Assembly (NCBI GenBank): GCA_028554795.2
Contig: CM068825.1
Span: 155,169,553-155,233,552 of the forward strand
Length of the DNA stretch: 64,000 nt
Source of the DNA: Sinohyriopsis cumingii
Lineage: Eukaryota > Mollusca > Bivalvia > Unionida > Unionidae
Direction: 5' to 3'
The number at the start of each line of letters is the position of its first letter. Positions within the stretch are counted from its first letter, which is position 1. Shown piece after piece: positions 19,555 to 31,448 of the stretch. The notes under the pieces are model-generated. The model was not told the DNA's origin. It saw only the letters and a list, made by a program, of their open reading frames with translations, and did no database searches. The position numbers and the translations under genes were made by a program.

Positions 19555-19580
19555 GATGTTTTCCTTCACGTCCGCGCTTT
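19555..19580 (+). promoter_or_regulatory. Shared upstream element, copy 1
   Basis: Contains TTCACGTCCGCGCTTT preceded by GATGTTTTCC; differs from the copy at 20410-20435 at one base in 26. It stands ~65 bp before the coiled-coil gene start at 19643; the TATA position holds a weak AATTTAAG. Confidence 0.65.
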
Positions 19581-19642
19581 GAATTTAAGAACCGGGTTGT
19601 TTCCAGTCTAACCATCCATTGTCGACTCATCCTCCTACGAAG

Positions 19643-19999
19643 ATGTGCTCCAAACTAGCTAAACTCAACGAAGCCTACGTGAATTTGCATAGGGTCAGAC
19701 ACAGTCTGATACCGAAGCCAGAAGAAATAGAGAATGTGAGAATGTTAAAAATCACTGAAGACCTGATAGAAGAGCTCTTCAGAGAAGAAATGAACAGGGA
19801 AAAAGAAGAATGGACAGAGAAGTACAGACTTCAGAGACAGCAGCAACAACAACAACAAGAGCAGCAGCAGCAACCTGACGCTGACAGAGGCCTTGTCGAT
19901 TGTCGTATCAACACCAAAGAGTTCTTCTTCTCTTTCCGAAGAAGCAGACCTATCGCCAGAAAGTCTATCCTCAGAGGACATCGCATTCTTAGAAACTAA
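19643..19999 (+). CDS. Coiled-coil Q-rich accessory protein
   Basis: 118 residues from the ATG at 19643. The N-terminal part (KLAKLNEAYVNLHRVRHSLI) resembles the start of the gene at 20497. A charged coiled coil (EELFREEMNREKEEWTEKYRLQRQ) runs into a polyglutamine/Glu stretch and then an Arg-rich tail (FRRSRPIARKSILRGHRIL). No domain is recognised. It has its own upstream element and ends with a histone-type stem-loop 29 nt after the stop, so it forms a self-contained cassette repeated in the following gene. A nuclear, early role is inference. Confidence 0.65.
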   Translation: MCSKLAKLNEAYVNLHRVRHSLIPKPEEIENVRMLKITEDLIEELFREEMNREKEEWTEKYRLQRQQQQQQQEQQQQPDADRGLVDCRINTKEFFFSFRRSRPIARKSILRGHRILRN

Positions 20000-20027
20000 A
20001 AAGAATGCCATAGCAAACAAAAAAAAC

Positions 20028-20043
20028 AGCCCTTTTCAGGGCT
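20028..20043 (+). terminator. Histone-type 3' stem-loop with ACCCA and U7-type element
   Basis: AGCCCTTTTCAGGGCT, in which the outer pair is A-T instead of G-C, so the pairing is kept. It is followed by ACCCAA and by AAAAGAAA at 20058-20065, exactly 14 nt after the stem. It is 29 nt after the stop of the coiled-coil gene. Confidence 0.9.
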
Positions 20044-20095
20044 ACCCAATACTCTAGAAAAGAAATAACAATCGATTTGCCAATGTGTGTAGGTA

Positions 20096-20409
20096 GAGTA
20101 GTGTGAAAATAAACACTAACTCTTTTTTAAAAAAAAATGTGAGGGTATGTGTTTGTGTATTTGTGTTTGTAAGTGGTTAAGTAAGTTGGTATGGATAGTA
20201 GATTAAAATGATGTCTTTTTTGGTGTTTGAGGTGTATATTTGGAGTTAGATTGGATTGCTTTGCGTATGTGTATAGTCTATTGAAGTGATTTATAAAAAA
20301 TTTTAAAATAGTGATGGGTAGCATAAAAAAGTGAGTGAGTGTTTCTTTTTAGGTCGGCGCGTTGTTTTATGTTCATGATCTAGGTAAGATCAATTTTATG
20401 TTTTTAGGG
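20096..20409. other. G/T-rich spacer between the two accessory cassettes
   Basis: Begins with AGTAGTGTGAAAATAAACAC, also found after the next stem-loop, followed by GTGTTTGTGTATTTGTGTTTG-type sequence with strong strand asymmetry (few C). No gene. Confidence 0.6.
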
Positions 20410-20444
20410 GATGTTTTCGTTCACGTCCGCGCTTTCACTATAAA
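20410..20444 (+). promoter_or_regulatory. Shared upstream element, copy 2, plus TATA
   Basis: GATGTTTTCG then TTCACGTCCGCGCTTT at 20410-20435, followed by TATAAA at 20439-20444, 53 bp before the ATG at 20497. Confidence 0.7.
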
Positions 20445-20496
20445 TTGAAACTCGTTCGGCAGTCCAGCTACCCTTGTTGATTGATCAAGACCAAAA

Positions 20497-20860
20497 ATGA
20501 ACACGAGACTGGAGAAACTGTTGGAACTTCATGTGCATCTGGAATATGCCAGGCGCATATTAAATGAACTGGCCGCGGAAGCCATTGTGGAATAGGGAAG
20601 GATAAGAGAGGAGGAGGAAAGAAGAAACAAAGAAGAGGAGGAGAGAAGATATAAAGAAGAGGAAAGAAGATACAAAGAGGAGGAAAGAAGATGCAAAGAA
20701 GAGGAGGAGGAGGAAAAGGAGAGAAGAAGAAGAAATTTCAGAATCCCAGAGAGCGAAAATTGGGATTCTGAAGCGACATATCCTGCCTCTGCTCTCTCCC
20801 CCCAAAAGGTAAAATGTAATTGGGGGATAAGATGTGTATGCTGCGCCAGGCCTGGAAGGT
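20497..20860 (+). pseudogene. Second coiled-coil accessory gene (fossil)
   Basis: Starts MNTRLEKLLELHVHLEYARR, similar in style to the gene at 19643, and continues into a long purine-only stretch that would code a Glu/Arg/Lys coiled coil of the RRYKEEERRYKEEE kind. It ends at a histone-type stem-loop and shares its upstream element and downstream sequence with the previous gene, so the two are duplicated cassettes. It looks broken, with at least one break. Function unknown. Confidence 0.5.
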
Positions 20861-20903
20861 GCCACCATTAACCAGGTGTCCATGAAGTTCCAAACAAAAA
20901 AGC

Positions 20904-20919
20904 AGCCCTTTTCAGGGCT
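20904..20919 (+). terminator. Histone-type 3' stem-loop with ACCCA and U7-type element
   Basis: AGCCCTTTTCAGGGCT followed by ACCCAA and AAAAGAAA at 20934-20941 (14 nt after the stem). Nearly identical to the signal at 20028 over more than 100 bp downstream. Confidence 0.9.
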
Positions 20920-21049
20920 ACCCAATACTCTAGAAAAGAAATAACCATCAATTTGCCAATGTGTAGGTAGAGTAGTGTGAATATAAACACTAACTCTTTT
21001 TTAAGATAGTGTGAGGGTATGTGTTTGTGTGTTGGTGCTTGTAAGAGCT

Positions 21050-21440
21050 AAGGTATGTTTGTGTGAATAGTAGATTATGGATTTTGTTTATTGTTTCTTA
21101 GCGTAGGTGAAGAGTATAGTTAGGGTTCTGTAAGCGCTCACGTACGATTGTGTGGATATTAGATTATGGATTTTGTTTATTGTTTCTTAGCGTATGTGTT
21201 TGTGTGTTTGTGTTTGTGTATTTGTGTTTGTACCCGCTCACGTACGATTGTGTGGATAGTAGATTATGGGTTTGTTTATTGTTTCTTAGCGTATGTGGAG
21301 AGCATAGTTTGGGTTTTGTAACCGCTCACGTACGATTGTGTGGATAGTAGATTATGGATTTTGTTTATTGTTTCTTAGCGTATGTGTTTGTGTGCTTGTA
21401 TTTGTGTGTTTGTGTTTGTGTGTTTGTGTTTGTACCCGCT
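21050..21440. repeat. ~95-bp tandem repeats, right subterminal region
   Basis: Four imperfect copies built round GATTGTGTGGATAGTAGATT, ATGGATTTTGTTTATTG and TTTCTTAGCGTATGTG, separated by TTTGTGTTTGTG blocks. They lie just inside the right TIR and have no equivalent inside the left TIR. Possible replication or transcription control region; this is inference. Confidence 0.8.
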
Positions 21441-21468
21441 CATTGAGTCATCCACCCTTGTGTCTTCT

Positions 21469-21660
21469 ATGATGTTTAGGACGGACATGCTCATGTATGT
21501 CAGGTCCAAGTGGACTGTTGTTGATAGGACAGATACTAGTCAATGGATGAGGAGAGTTTACATAGAAAGACAAGGATGTCTCAAGAGGGTACTTGTGTAT
21601 GGACCGGCAGTTAGAAGGAGTTTAAGAAGAAGAAGACGTGACAGATGCCATCTATGTTAA
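21469..21660 (+). CDS. TIR gene, right copy (small Arg-rich protein)
   Basis: About 63 residues from the first ATG inside the TIR (an open frame extends upstream of the TIR to 21382). The body is LMYVRSKWTVVDRTD and QWMRRVYIERQGCLKRVLVY, and the end is VRRSLRRRRRDRCHLC, strongly basic. No family is recognised. The gene reads outwards, ends 24 nt before the histone-type stem-loop and about 330 bp before the element terminus. Basic charge suggests nucleic-acid binding; that is inference. Confidence 0.5.
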   Translation: MMFRTDMLMYVRSKWTVVDRTDTSQWMRRVYIERQGCLKRVLVYGPAVRRSLRRRRRDRCHLC

Positions 21661-21684
21661 TATTAATATTAACATAAACCCAAA

Positions 21685-21700
21685 GGCCCTTTTCAGGGCC
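21685..21700 (+). terminator. Histone-type 3' stem-loop (right TIR)
   Basis: GGCCCTTTTCAGGGCC preceded by CCCAAA, followed by AGCCA, with AAAAGAGA at 21715-21722 (14 nt after the stem). It ends the TIR gene. Confidence 0.87.
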
Positions 21701-21991
21701 AGCCATATTTCTCGAAAAGAGATAGCCTTTCCATTGCCTACCCCTTTTTTAAAAAAAAATTTAAAAAAAAAAAAAATCCCATGTTCAATTTCCCTTGACG
21801 CTATAAAGTCCCACCCTGTTTAAATTCCTTTGACGCTAAACCGTCCCACGATTTTTCTCCATGTTAATTTCCCTTGACGCTAATCTGACCCACGATTTTT
21901 CTCCATGTTAAATTTCCCTTGACGCTAATCTGACCCAGGGGTCTCTGTAATGCTAATTCCCATTGACGGTAAAGTGCCCCCATTTACTACT

Positions 21992-21997
21992 GCTATA
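21992..21997. repeat. Right 6-bp target site duplication GCTATA
   Basis: Directly follows the right terminus and equals 5408-5413. Because the target is a tandem repeat containing GCTATAACTC, the match also fits the unit's phase. Confidence 0.92.
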
Positions 21998-22265
21998 ACT
22001 CTAAATTGATATGATTCAATAACAGTGACATTGCTATAACTCTAAATTGATATGATTCAATAACAGTGACATTGCTATAACTCTAAATTGATATGATTCA
22101 ATAACAGTGACATTGCTATAACTCTAAATTGATATGATTCAATAACAGTGACATTGCTATAACTCTAAATTGATATGATTCAATAACAGTGACATTGCTA
22201 TAACTCTAAATTGATATGATTCAATAACAGTGACATTGCTATAACTCTAAATTGATATGATTCAG
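21992..22265. repeat. 41-bp minisatellite, right part
   Basis: Six to seven near-identical copies continuing the array interrupted at 5413. Confidence 0.96.
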
Positions 22266-25828
<3,563 letters not shown>

Positions 25829-26156
25829 GTGTGTGTTCATGTGTGTGTGTGATTTGGATTTTTATCGTAGTTTGAACAAATTTTCCGTCATATAGCTACG
25901 ATGTCTGCAGTGTGGCAGTTTATAATGATGTCTAGCACCGAAGCATCATGCCGCAGACATAAAGCATGGTGTCCCACCCAGTCACATTAAGCTGACACTT
26001 GGCCAACCAGTCCTACCACTAACCTCTTAATGCTGAGCACCAGGCAGGTGTTAGTACCACTTTTTTAAAGTCTTTCGTGTGACTTTACCGGGGTTCCAAC
26101 CCGCGAACTCACGCATACGAGGCGGACACTCTAACCGCCAGGCCACCGGAGCTGTC
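25829..26156 (-). mobile_element. tRNA-derived SINE, family 1, copy A
   Basis: Reverse orientation. The right side holds the tRNA-like head (on the minus strand TGGCCTGGCGGTTAGAGTGT, then a B-box-like GGTTGGAACCCC). The body contains CTTAATGCTGAG and CCCACCCAGTCACATTA, and the 3' end reads CAAATC followed by a (CA)n tail. The same 330-bp unit recurs at 39429-39762 and 50925-51272. It is a repeat, not a working tRNA gene. Confidence 0.88.
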
Positions 26157-26400
26157 TGAACCTGCTTATACGTATTTATGACCTGATGAGTGTTTGTACA
26201 ACATCGCAGGATTTCCATGATGTTTATCACGATAACCCAGTAGATAGTATATGGCAGTAGTAGAGGCAAATGGCTCACCTAGCCACCTGCGTGGTCTAGG
26301 TAAGTGAGTACCCCATTCAAATCTATTGCTGTGTTATGGGTTTCTGATTCACTTTTTTCATGTGAGGCTCACTGTATTAAAGATGTGTTTTTGTAATAGA

Positions 26401-26887
26401 ATGTCTCTTCCGTGTTATCCCTGGAGTGCAGATACATTGGGACTGCGTGAGTAGATCAAAGATCCATGGTTTGAATTCAATGAGGTGGAGTGCTTAACAC
26501 GTGAGAAGGAGTTGATAGCGAACGCGAATAAGGATCTGAGTCATGTCCCTGAGATGAGCTACTGTGAAGAGATTGAAAAGGAGGAGAATGAGGAGTGGGT
26601 GAAGCGTAGTCATAGTCATCAGTCTCCACAATCAGCAGTATTACATCAAAAATAAGTTGAAGAGTTTTAATTTGTCAGAGCCAAAGCGAAATGAGGTTTA
26701 TTACTGGTTGAATAAGGTGACCCGTGTCCATTTGGTAGGTCGTGCGAAATTGATAAAATTTGAGTATGTGTTTAAGCGTATCTTTGAGAAGATGGGTCTT
26801 CCCGAGCATGCGGAGAAATGCAAGACATTCTCTGGGAAGAGCTTGATGGAGGAATACGATAAAATCATTCAGAAGGCGCTATCGTAG
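26401..26887 (+). pseudogene. Unknown accessory gene remnant (element 2)
   Basis: Coding-like sequence with an acidic first half (PEMSYCEEIEKEENEEWVKR) and a second half with KVTRVHLVGRAKLIKFEYVF and FEKMGLPEHAEKCKTF. No family is recognised. Its place at the outer edge of the fossil suggests a Polinton accessory gene. Broken. Confidence 0.35.
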
Positions 26888-27151
26888 TCAAAGTGACTGG
26901 GAATCAACGAGATTAAATTATTCATGATATACAAACCACTTCACGAGCGATTTTTTTTCCTTTGTAGAGATCATTTTTTCAACTCTGAAGATATTTTTTT
27001 CGGTTTTTTTTTGTTGTTGTAATTCCTGCTCATAGAAAGACCCTTACATTTGCTCTCCTGAAGAACATTTCTGTGTGTAGGTGATGTAAATGGTTTTCTG
27101 AATGGTATCGACGACAAAGACTTATTTGATACTGTTAGGAGTGGATCCATT

Positions 27152-27725
27152 TTAGAAGGTAGTGTTTCTGTCTGCTGACTCTGACGTGATCCCTACTTTG
27201 AATTTGAATCTAACAAAAAAGAACAACTCTGCGAGCTTTTGTTTTTGGTTTATGGAAGAAGCTTCTGCTGAACTCATTCGAATCAGTCGATGCCATGTAT
27301 GACTGTATTGGTCGGCGACGTCTGGCAAGATCTCTAAGTATCGGTTGGTCTCATCGCTAGTGAATCTCTTCCACATACTATTTTTTAGAGTTCTGTTGAA
27401 CCGTTCAACGACAAAGGTTTTAAGCGGATTATGGGTGCTGTACATGGTGATGTTATTTTTTTAAGCCAATTTTGAGACGATTTTGTTATAAAATTCACTT
27501 CCGTAATCTGCCCAGAGTTTACTGTGTTTTCGTTCTCCTACCATTGTATCCACTGCCTCCACGATGGATTGTCCTATTTTGTTTTTAAGAGGAAAGACCC
27601 AGGCGTATTTGCTAAAGACATCGATGACTGTCATGAGATAATGGAAATGATCGTTGTACGCGCTATAATCTCTTAGATCAACGAGATCTGCTGATGTGCT
27701 GAGTACGTCAATGCTTAGGTTATGT
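27152..27725 (-). pseudogene. Retrovirus-like integrase remnant (element 2)
   Basis: Minus-strand pieces with ADLVDLRDYSAYNDHFHYL and VIDVFSKYAWVFPLK (first catalytic Asp region), LWADYGSEFYNK (second) and VVERFNRTLKNSMWKRFT (catalytic Glu region), then YLEILPDVADQYSHTWH. This is the rve core of Polinton integrases and is clearly distinct in sequence from the integrase at 15110. Fossil with several breaks. Confidence 0.88.
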
Positions 27726-28100
27726 TTAGTGCCAATGATGTAACGTACGGGAGCTTGGTCTAAACGTTCTATGAAATTGTTAGGCTTGAGTCTTTTAAGT
27801 CCCTCAGCATGATTCAATCGCATCCCGCTTTATCATCGGGATGAACTCTGTAGCAGATATCGTGATGCATCTCGAAGGCATCGACACCGTTGTAGGGCTC
27901 CTAACTTGTTCGTGGTTGATCGTTGTCATCCAGTTCTCGTTCTAAGGTATTCCATGGCCATGTATATTTATGTTCAGGCAACGTCCATCCACCACGAGGT
28001 TTAGAAAGCTTTCCGATAAGGGCATGGACATCTATTCCCCTCCAAGAATTTGTCGATGCCAACATCCTTTTCAGTCTCCCACGCACATATTTTTTTCCTC
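27725..28100 (-). pseudogene. PLA2-like (parvovirus VP1u-type) protein remnant (element 2)
   Basis: Minus-strand pieces show GGWTLPEHKYTWPWNTLERE (position of the GPxNxL calcium-loop motif) and, downstream, the HDICYR catalytic His-Asp signature. A tail of the form RYIIGTKHNL follows, known from such proteins in other Polinton-like elements. These domains resemble the capsid phospholipase A2 of parvoviruses. A zinc-ribbon-like piece (SKCDVSGSKKAHIVT) at 28001-28261 may belong to it. Fossil, several breaks. Confidence 0.6.
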
Positions 28101-28349
28101 TCGAAGGTTCTCGCAGCTCTTATCGAGCTCGCAGAAACTGAAATGGTGCATTTTGTATACAAGGTTATGACACTACCTTTATCGGTGACAATGTGTGCTT
28201 TTTTAGAACCACTCACATCACATTTCGACTTGATCATGTGTCGATGAATTTTGGTCATCAAATCGACGAGGTCGATACTCTCCGTTTTGGCTTGACACTT
28301 AAGATACCATGCGATTATGATGGCTATATGAGAAGTGGATATTATTTTA

Positions 28350-28640
28350 GATCAAACATCGTCTTGAAAGTTGTAAATCAACTTCAACGGGGGGTTGTCA
28401 CTCCTGTCTATTTTGGATGTAGTCGATACAGTACCTTCCACAGCTGTTACATTCCGAATTTGTAATGAGTTATACATAGCTCCTTTATGCGCTGTTTTGA
28501 GATATCGCACTATTTCACCAGGAGGAGGTAAACGCAAAGAATCGAAATACTCCACATCATCTCGATGAAGACTGTTGACGATGGCGACCCAGTGAGCGCT
28601 CTGTCCATCGTATTAATTTTGCAGCTCTCGTCGTAGATGA
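28350..28640 (-). pseudogene. Adenovirus-type cysteine protease remnant (element 2)
   Basis: Minus strand: a HWVAI-like stretch, then VEYFDSLRLPPPGEI (catalytic acidic residue region) and YNSLQIRNVTAVEG leading to the position of the catalytic Cys. This order is that of the Ulp1/adenain-like maturation protease of Polintons. Fossil, several breaks. The first element has no such gene. Confidence 0.65.
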
Positions 28641-29659
28641 TATGTTCAGAAAGTTGATCATTAAAAAAGACACATCGGAAATGGGAAACGATTCATGATT
28701 AGAGGTTTTCTGGAGCGAAGTTGCTTAAAAACCTTTTTACTTATACCTTTTCCTCGCGTGGTTCCCGGATGCTGGAGTCCATTCCGAGTCCAAGTAAACC
28801 TGGCCGTAACGATTCAGTGATTTCTGCGAAACAAAAGTCCGATAAATCATCCTTGTTTGGACATTTGTGACGCGGATTAGTTCAGAACGACATCGTTTCG
28901 CTCAGCTTTATATTTGGCGACAGAAGTGGCTTGACGATGCGTCAGTATGATTGATCAGGTGCAATGAGTGCTGAGGCCTTCAACGTGATAGAGATAGGTC
29001 TTTTCGTGCGTGGTTGCCACAGCATTCCTTTTTTCTGCTGAGATGAAAGCATGAACTAAGCTAGAACATACGACATGGTATTATATGAAATGTTATTAAT
29101 TTTATTCTTCTTTTTTATTAGTTAACCCGTGACTCTTTTCCGCCGAGCTCCTCTGTCCATCACCGCTTTTTAAGTAGCTTCGGTAATGGTCCCTGTGGAG
29201 GCAGCTCGATTTAAGGTTGCAAGAACATAAACAAATAACTTTGGAGCCATGGTTTTGACGCAGGGAATGATGACATCAACTATTCCCTTGCCGTCACGTC
29301 GTCGCTTAGTTCTGGGCGTGGTTTTCTATGCAAAGGTCTTCTTTTTTCTATTGAGTACGCTCAGCGTCATCAGTCAGTCTGAGGTGACCAGCCCGTAGCA
29401 GAGGAAATCAACCCCTGGAGAGCCTGATTAGCCTCCCTAGACAATTGCCATGTAGTTCGTGGCCTGTAGTGGTCTATTGCGATTGCGCCAATGTCTCGGT
29501 TATTGAATCATGAAAACAGCACAAAGGATCCCGTGTTCCAAGACTCTTCTCGCCGAATTGGGTTCCTGCCTTATCAAATGCAACTCCAACAATTTCCAAA
29601 AGATACATGTCGTTTTCGATTGGTTCCTTTTGTTTCATCGACTTGTTTCAATTAATGTA

Positions 29660-31448
29660 GTCCTTGCTAGAAGAACTCGCTAAAACATATCGTATGTTCA
29701 TGTGTCTAGAAGAAATATTAGGAACTCACACCCCTCTCCTACAGCGAAAAGGAGTTTATCCATACGAATGCGTGGATGCGTGGTCCATATTCAGTGAAGC
29801 TTCATGATGCCTTCTATTCTCACTTATATCTCTCCCCCATCACTGCAGAAGAGTATCAGTACGCGAACGAGATATGGAACGACCTAAGTTGTCACACTCT
29901 CAGCGATTATTAGGACCTGTACAAGAAGATGGATGTACTTCAATTAATATGTCTTCGAAAATTTCAGACACATGTGTCTATATCATTATCAACTCGATCC
30001 ACTCTGGTATTTCTCCTCATCCTGTCTCTCTTGAAGTGCTGTTCTCAAGACAAGCTAAGTACAACTTGAGCTCTTTAAAGATCCAGACATGTTCATGTTC
30101 ACGGAGAGCATGATTCTAGGAGGCATCTACACCATCCGCCAAAAGGTACTCGTTGGCCATCAATACAAATACATGAATCATTACGATTCTACTAAACCCT
30201 CCACATACAGTCTCTATCTTTATACCAATAATCTCTGGCTGGGCCAAGTCACAGTCCCTTCCCGTAGGATATTTTCACAGGATTACCAGAGAACAGTTTC
30301 TTCAAGAACGACAAGAAGAATATCAGGAAGACTGGGGCTATTTCTATGAAGTCAGTCTGGAGTATCCGCGACGCACATAACGATTAAACCTTCTGCGCTG
30401 AAACACTCCTCATCACACCCTCCATGCTTTCTCTACAACAAGTCGAACAAAAAAAACCCAATTCGGAATCAGAAATGCCAAGATCAAAAAGCTCGTACCC
30501 AGTCTCCATCACGAAACATACTTCAATATACATTATCGACTGCTCGAACAAGCTATTCAACATGGACTCATTCTTAAACAAGTTCATCTACCTCTCAAGC
30601 TTAAACAATCTCCATGGATGAAATCCTACGTCGACATCAATACCCACCAACAAGTCAAAGCCACTACGGACTTCGGTAAATATTTCTTAAAGCTCATGAA
30701 CAGCGGAGTCTTCTGAAAAACATTGGAAAACACCAGACGCAGAAAGAAAATCGAAATCGTCAATAATCAACGACGACGAGAAAATGTAGTGTCCAACGCT
30801 GCTTTCGGTAGCATGAAAATCTTTGACGATGAACTTGTCTCTATCGAATCTAAAAGAAACTTATCTCATGCTCAATAAACCCATTTACGTCGGTCCAGCC
30901 GTTCTCGACGTTTCCAAAATGTTTATGCTCGAGTTTCATTACGACTTCATCAAACGATAATATGGAGATAAAGCCAGACTACTCGTGACGGATTCAGATT
31001 CACTCCTCTATGAAATTCACACTGACGACGTATACGGATATCTCTATCAGCATCAATATCTCTTTGATCTAAGCGATTCACCAGAAACAAACCCATTTTA
31101 CGGCAAAGATAATAAAGAGAAACTTGGAAAGTTTAAGCATGAAACTTGCAGAATACTCATCACATAACTCGTAGGACTTCGGTCCAAAATGTATTGTATC
31201 ACGCTTGAAGATAATACTATCAATAAAAAAGCCAAAGGAGTAAACGAAAAACCGGTCATCGGTCGCATTGCCACTATCAATCATTACAGACAGTCATTAC
31301 AAGGACTCGATGATAACGTTCCAATTACAACGACATCATCTCACTACCCTACTAATCAATAAAATTGGATTATTCTCCTTCGACGGAAAACGCTACTCCA
31401 ACGATGGTATTCACAAACTCGCCCGCAGACATTATTGTATGAAGTGAC
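29660..31448 (+). pseudogene. Family B DNA polymerase remnant (element 2)
   Basis: Plus-strand pieces in family order: KGVYPYECVDAW, YLSPITAEEYQYANEIW, YKYMNHYDSTKPS (motif A neighbourhood), SPWMKSYVDINT, TDFGKYFLKLMN (motif B neighbourhood), LLVTDSDSLLYEI (motif C, DSDS), KLGKFKHET and finally LFSFDGKRYSNDGI at the C-terminus. This type of PolB is common in animal Polinton-like elements but is of another branch than the one at 7673. The exonuclease half is not visible. Many breaks. Confidence 0.87.

Larger units (their letters stand above)
5414..21991. mobile_element. Polinton/Maverick (adintovirus-like) element, ~16.6 kb
   Basis: Bounded by inverted repeats of about 548 bp starting AGTAGTAAATGG, with a 6-bp target duplication. 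It carries the family's defining set: protein-primed-type PolB, retrovirus-like integrase with chromodomain, A32-type packaging ATPase, double-jelly-roll major capsid, penton-like minor capsid and a pVI-like protein. I do not see the adenovirus-type protease usual in the family. It is complete from end to end but not intact: roughly ten reading-frame breaks over about half its genes, with the capsid genes and ATPase open. The two TIRs differ by about five substitutions plus simple-repeat length differences (~99% alike by eye), so the insertion is probably recent, unless TIR gene conversion has kept them alike. Confidence 0.97.
21443..21991 (-). repeat. Right terminal inverted repeat (~549 bp)
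   Basis: Reverse complement of 5414-5960 with about 99% identity by eye. Ends CCCCCATTTACTACT at 21991. Confidence 0.96.

Noticed and set aside
20560-20925. Minus-strand Leu/Phe/Ser-rich frame opposite the coiled-coil gene
   Set aside because: It arises from the purine-only coding stretch on the plus strand and includes the hairpin.
29100-29460. A possible small basic virion gene on the minus strand of element 2
   Set aside because: Some Lys/Arg-rich coding-like sequence is present, but it is too short and decayed to tell from chance.
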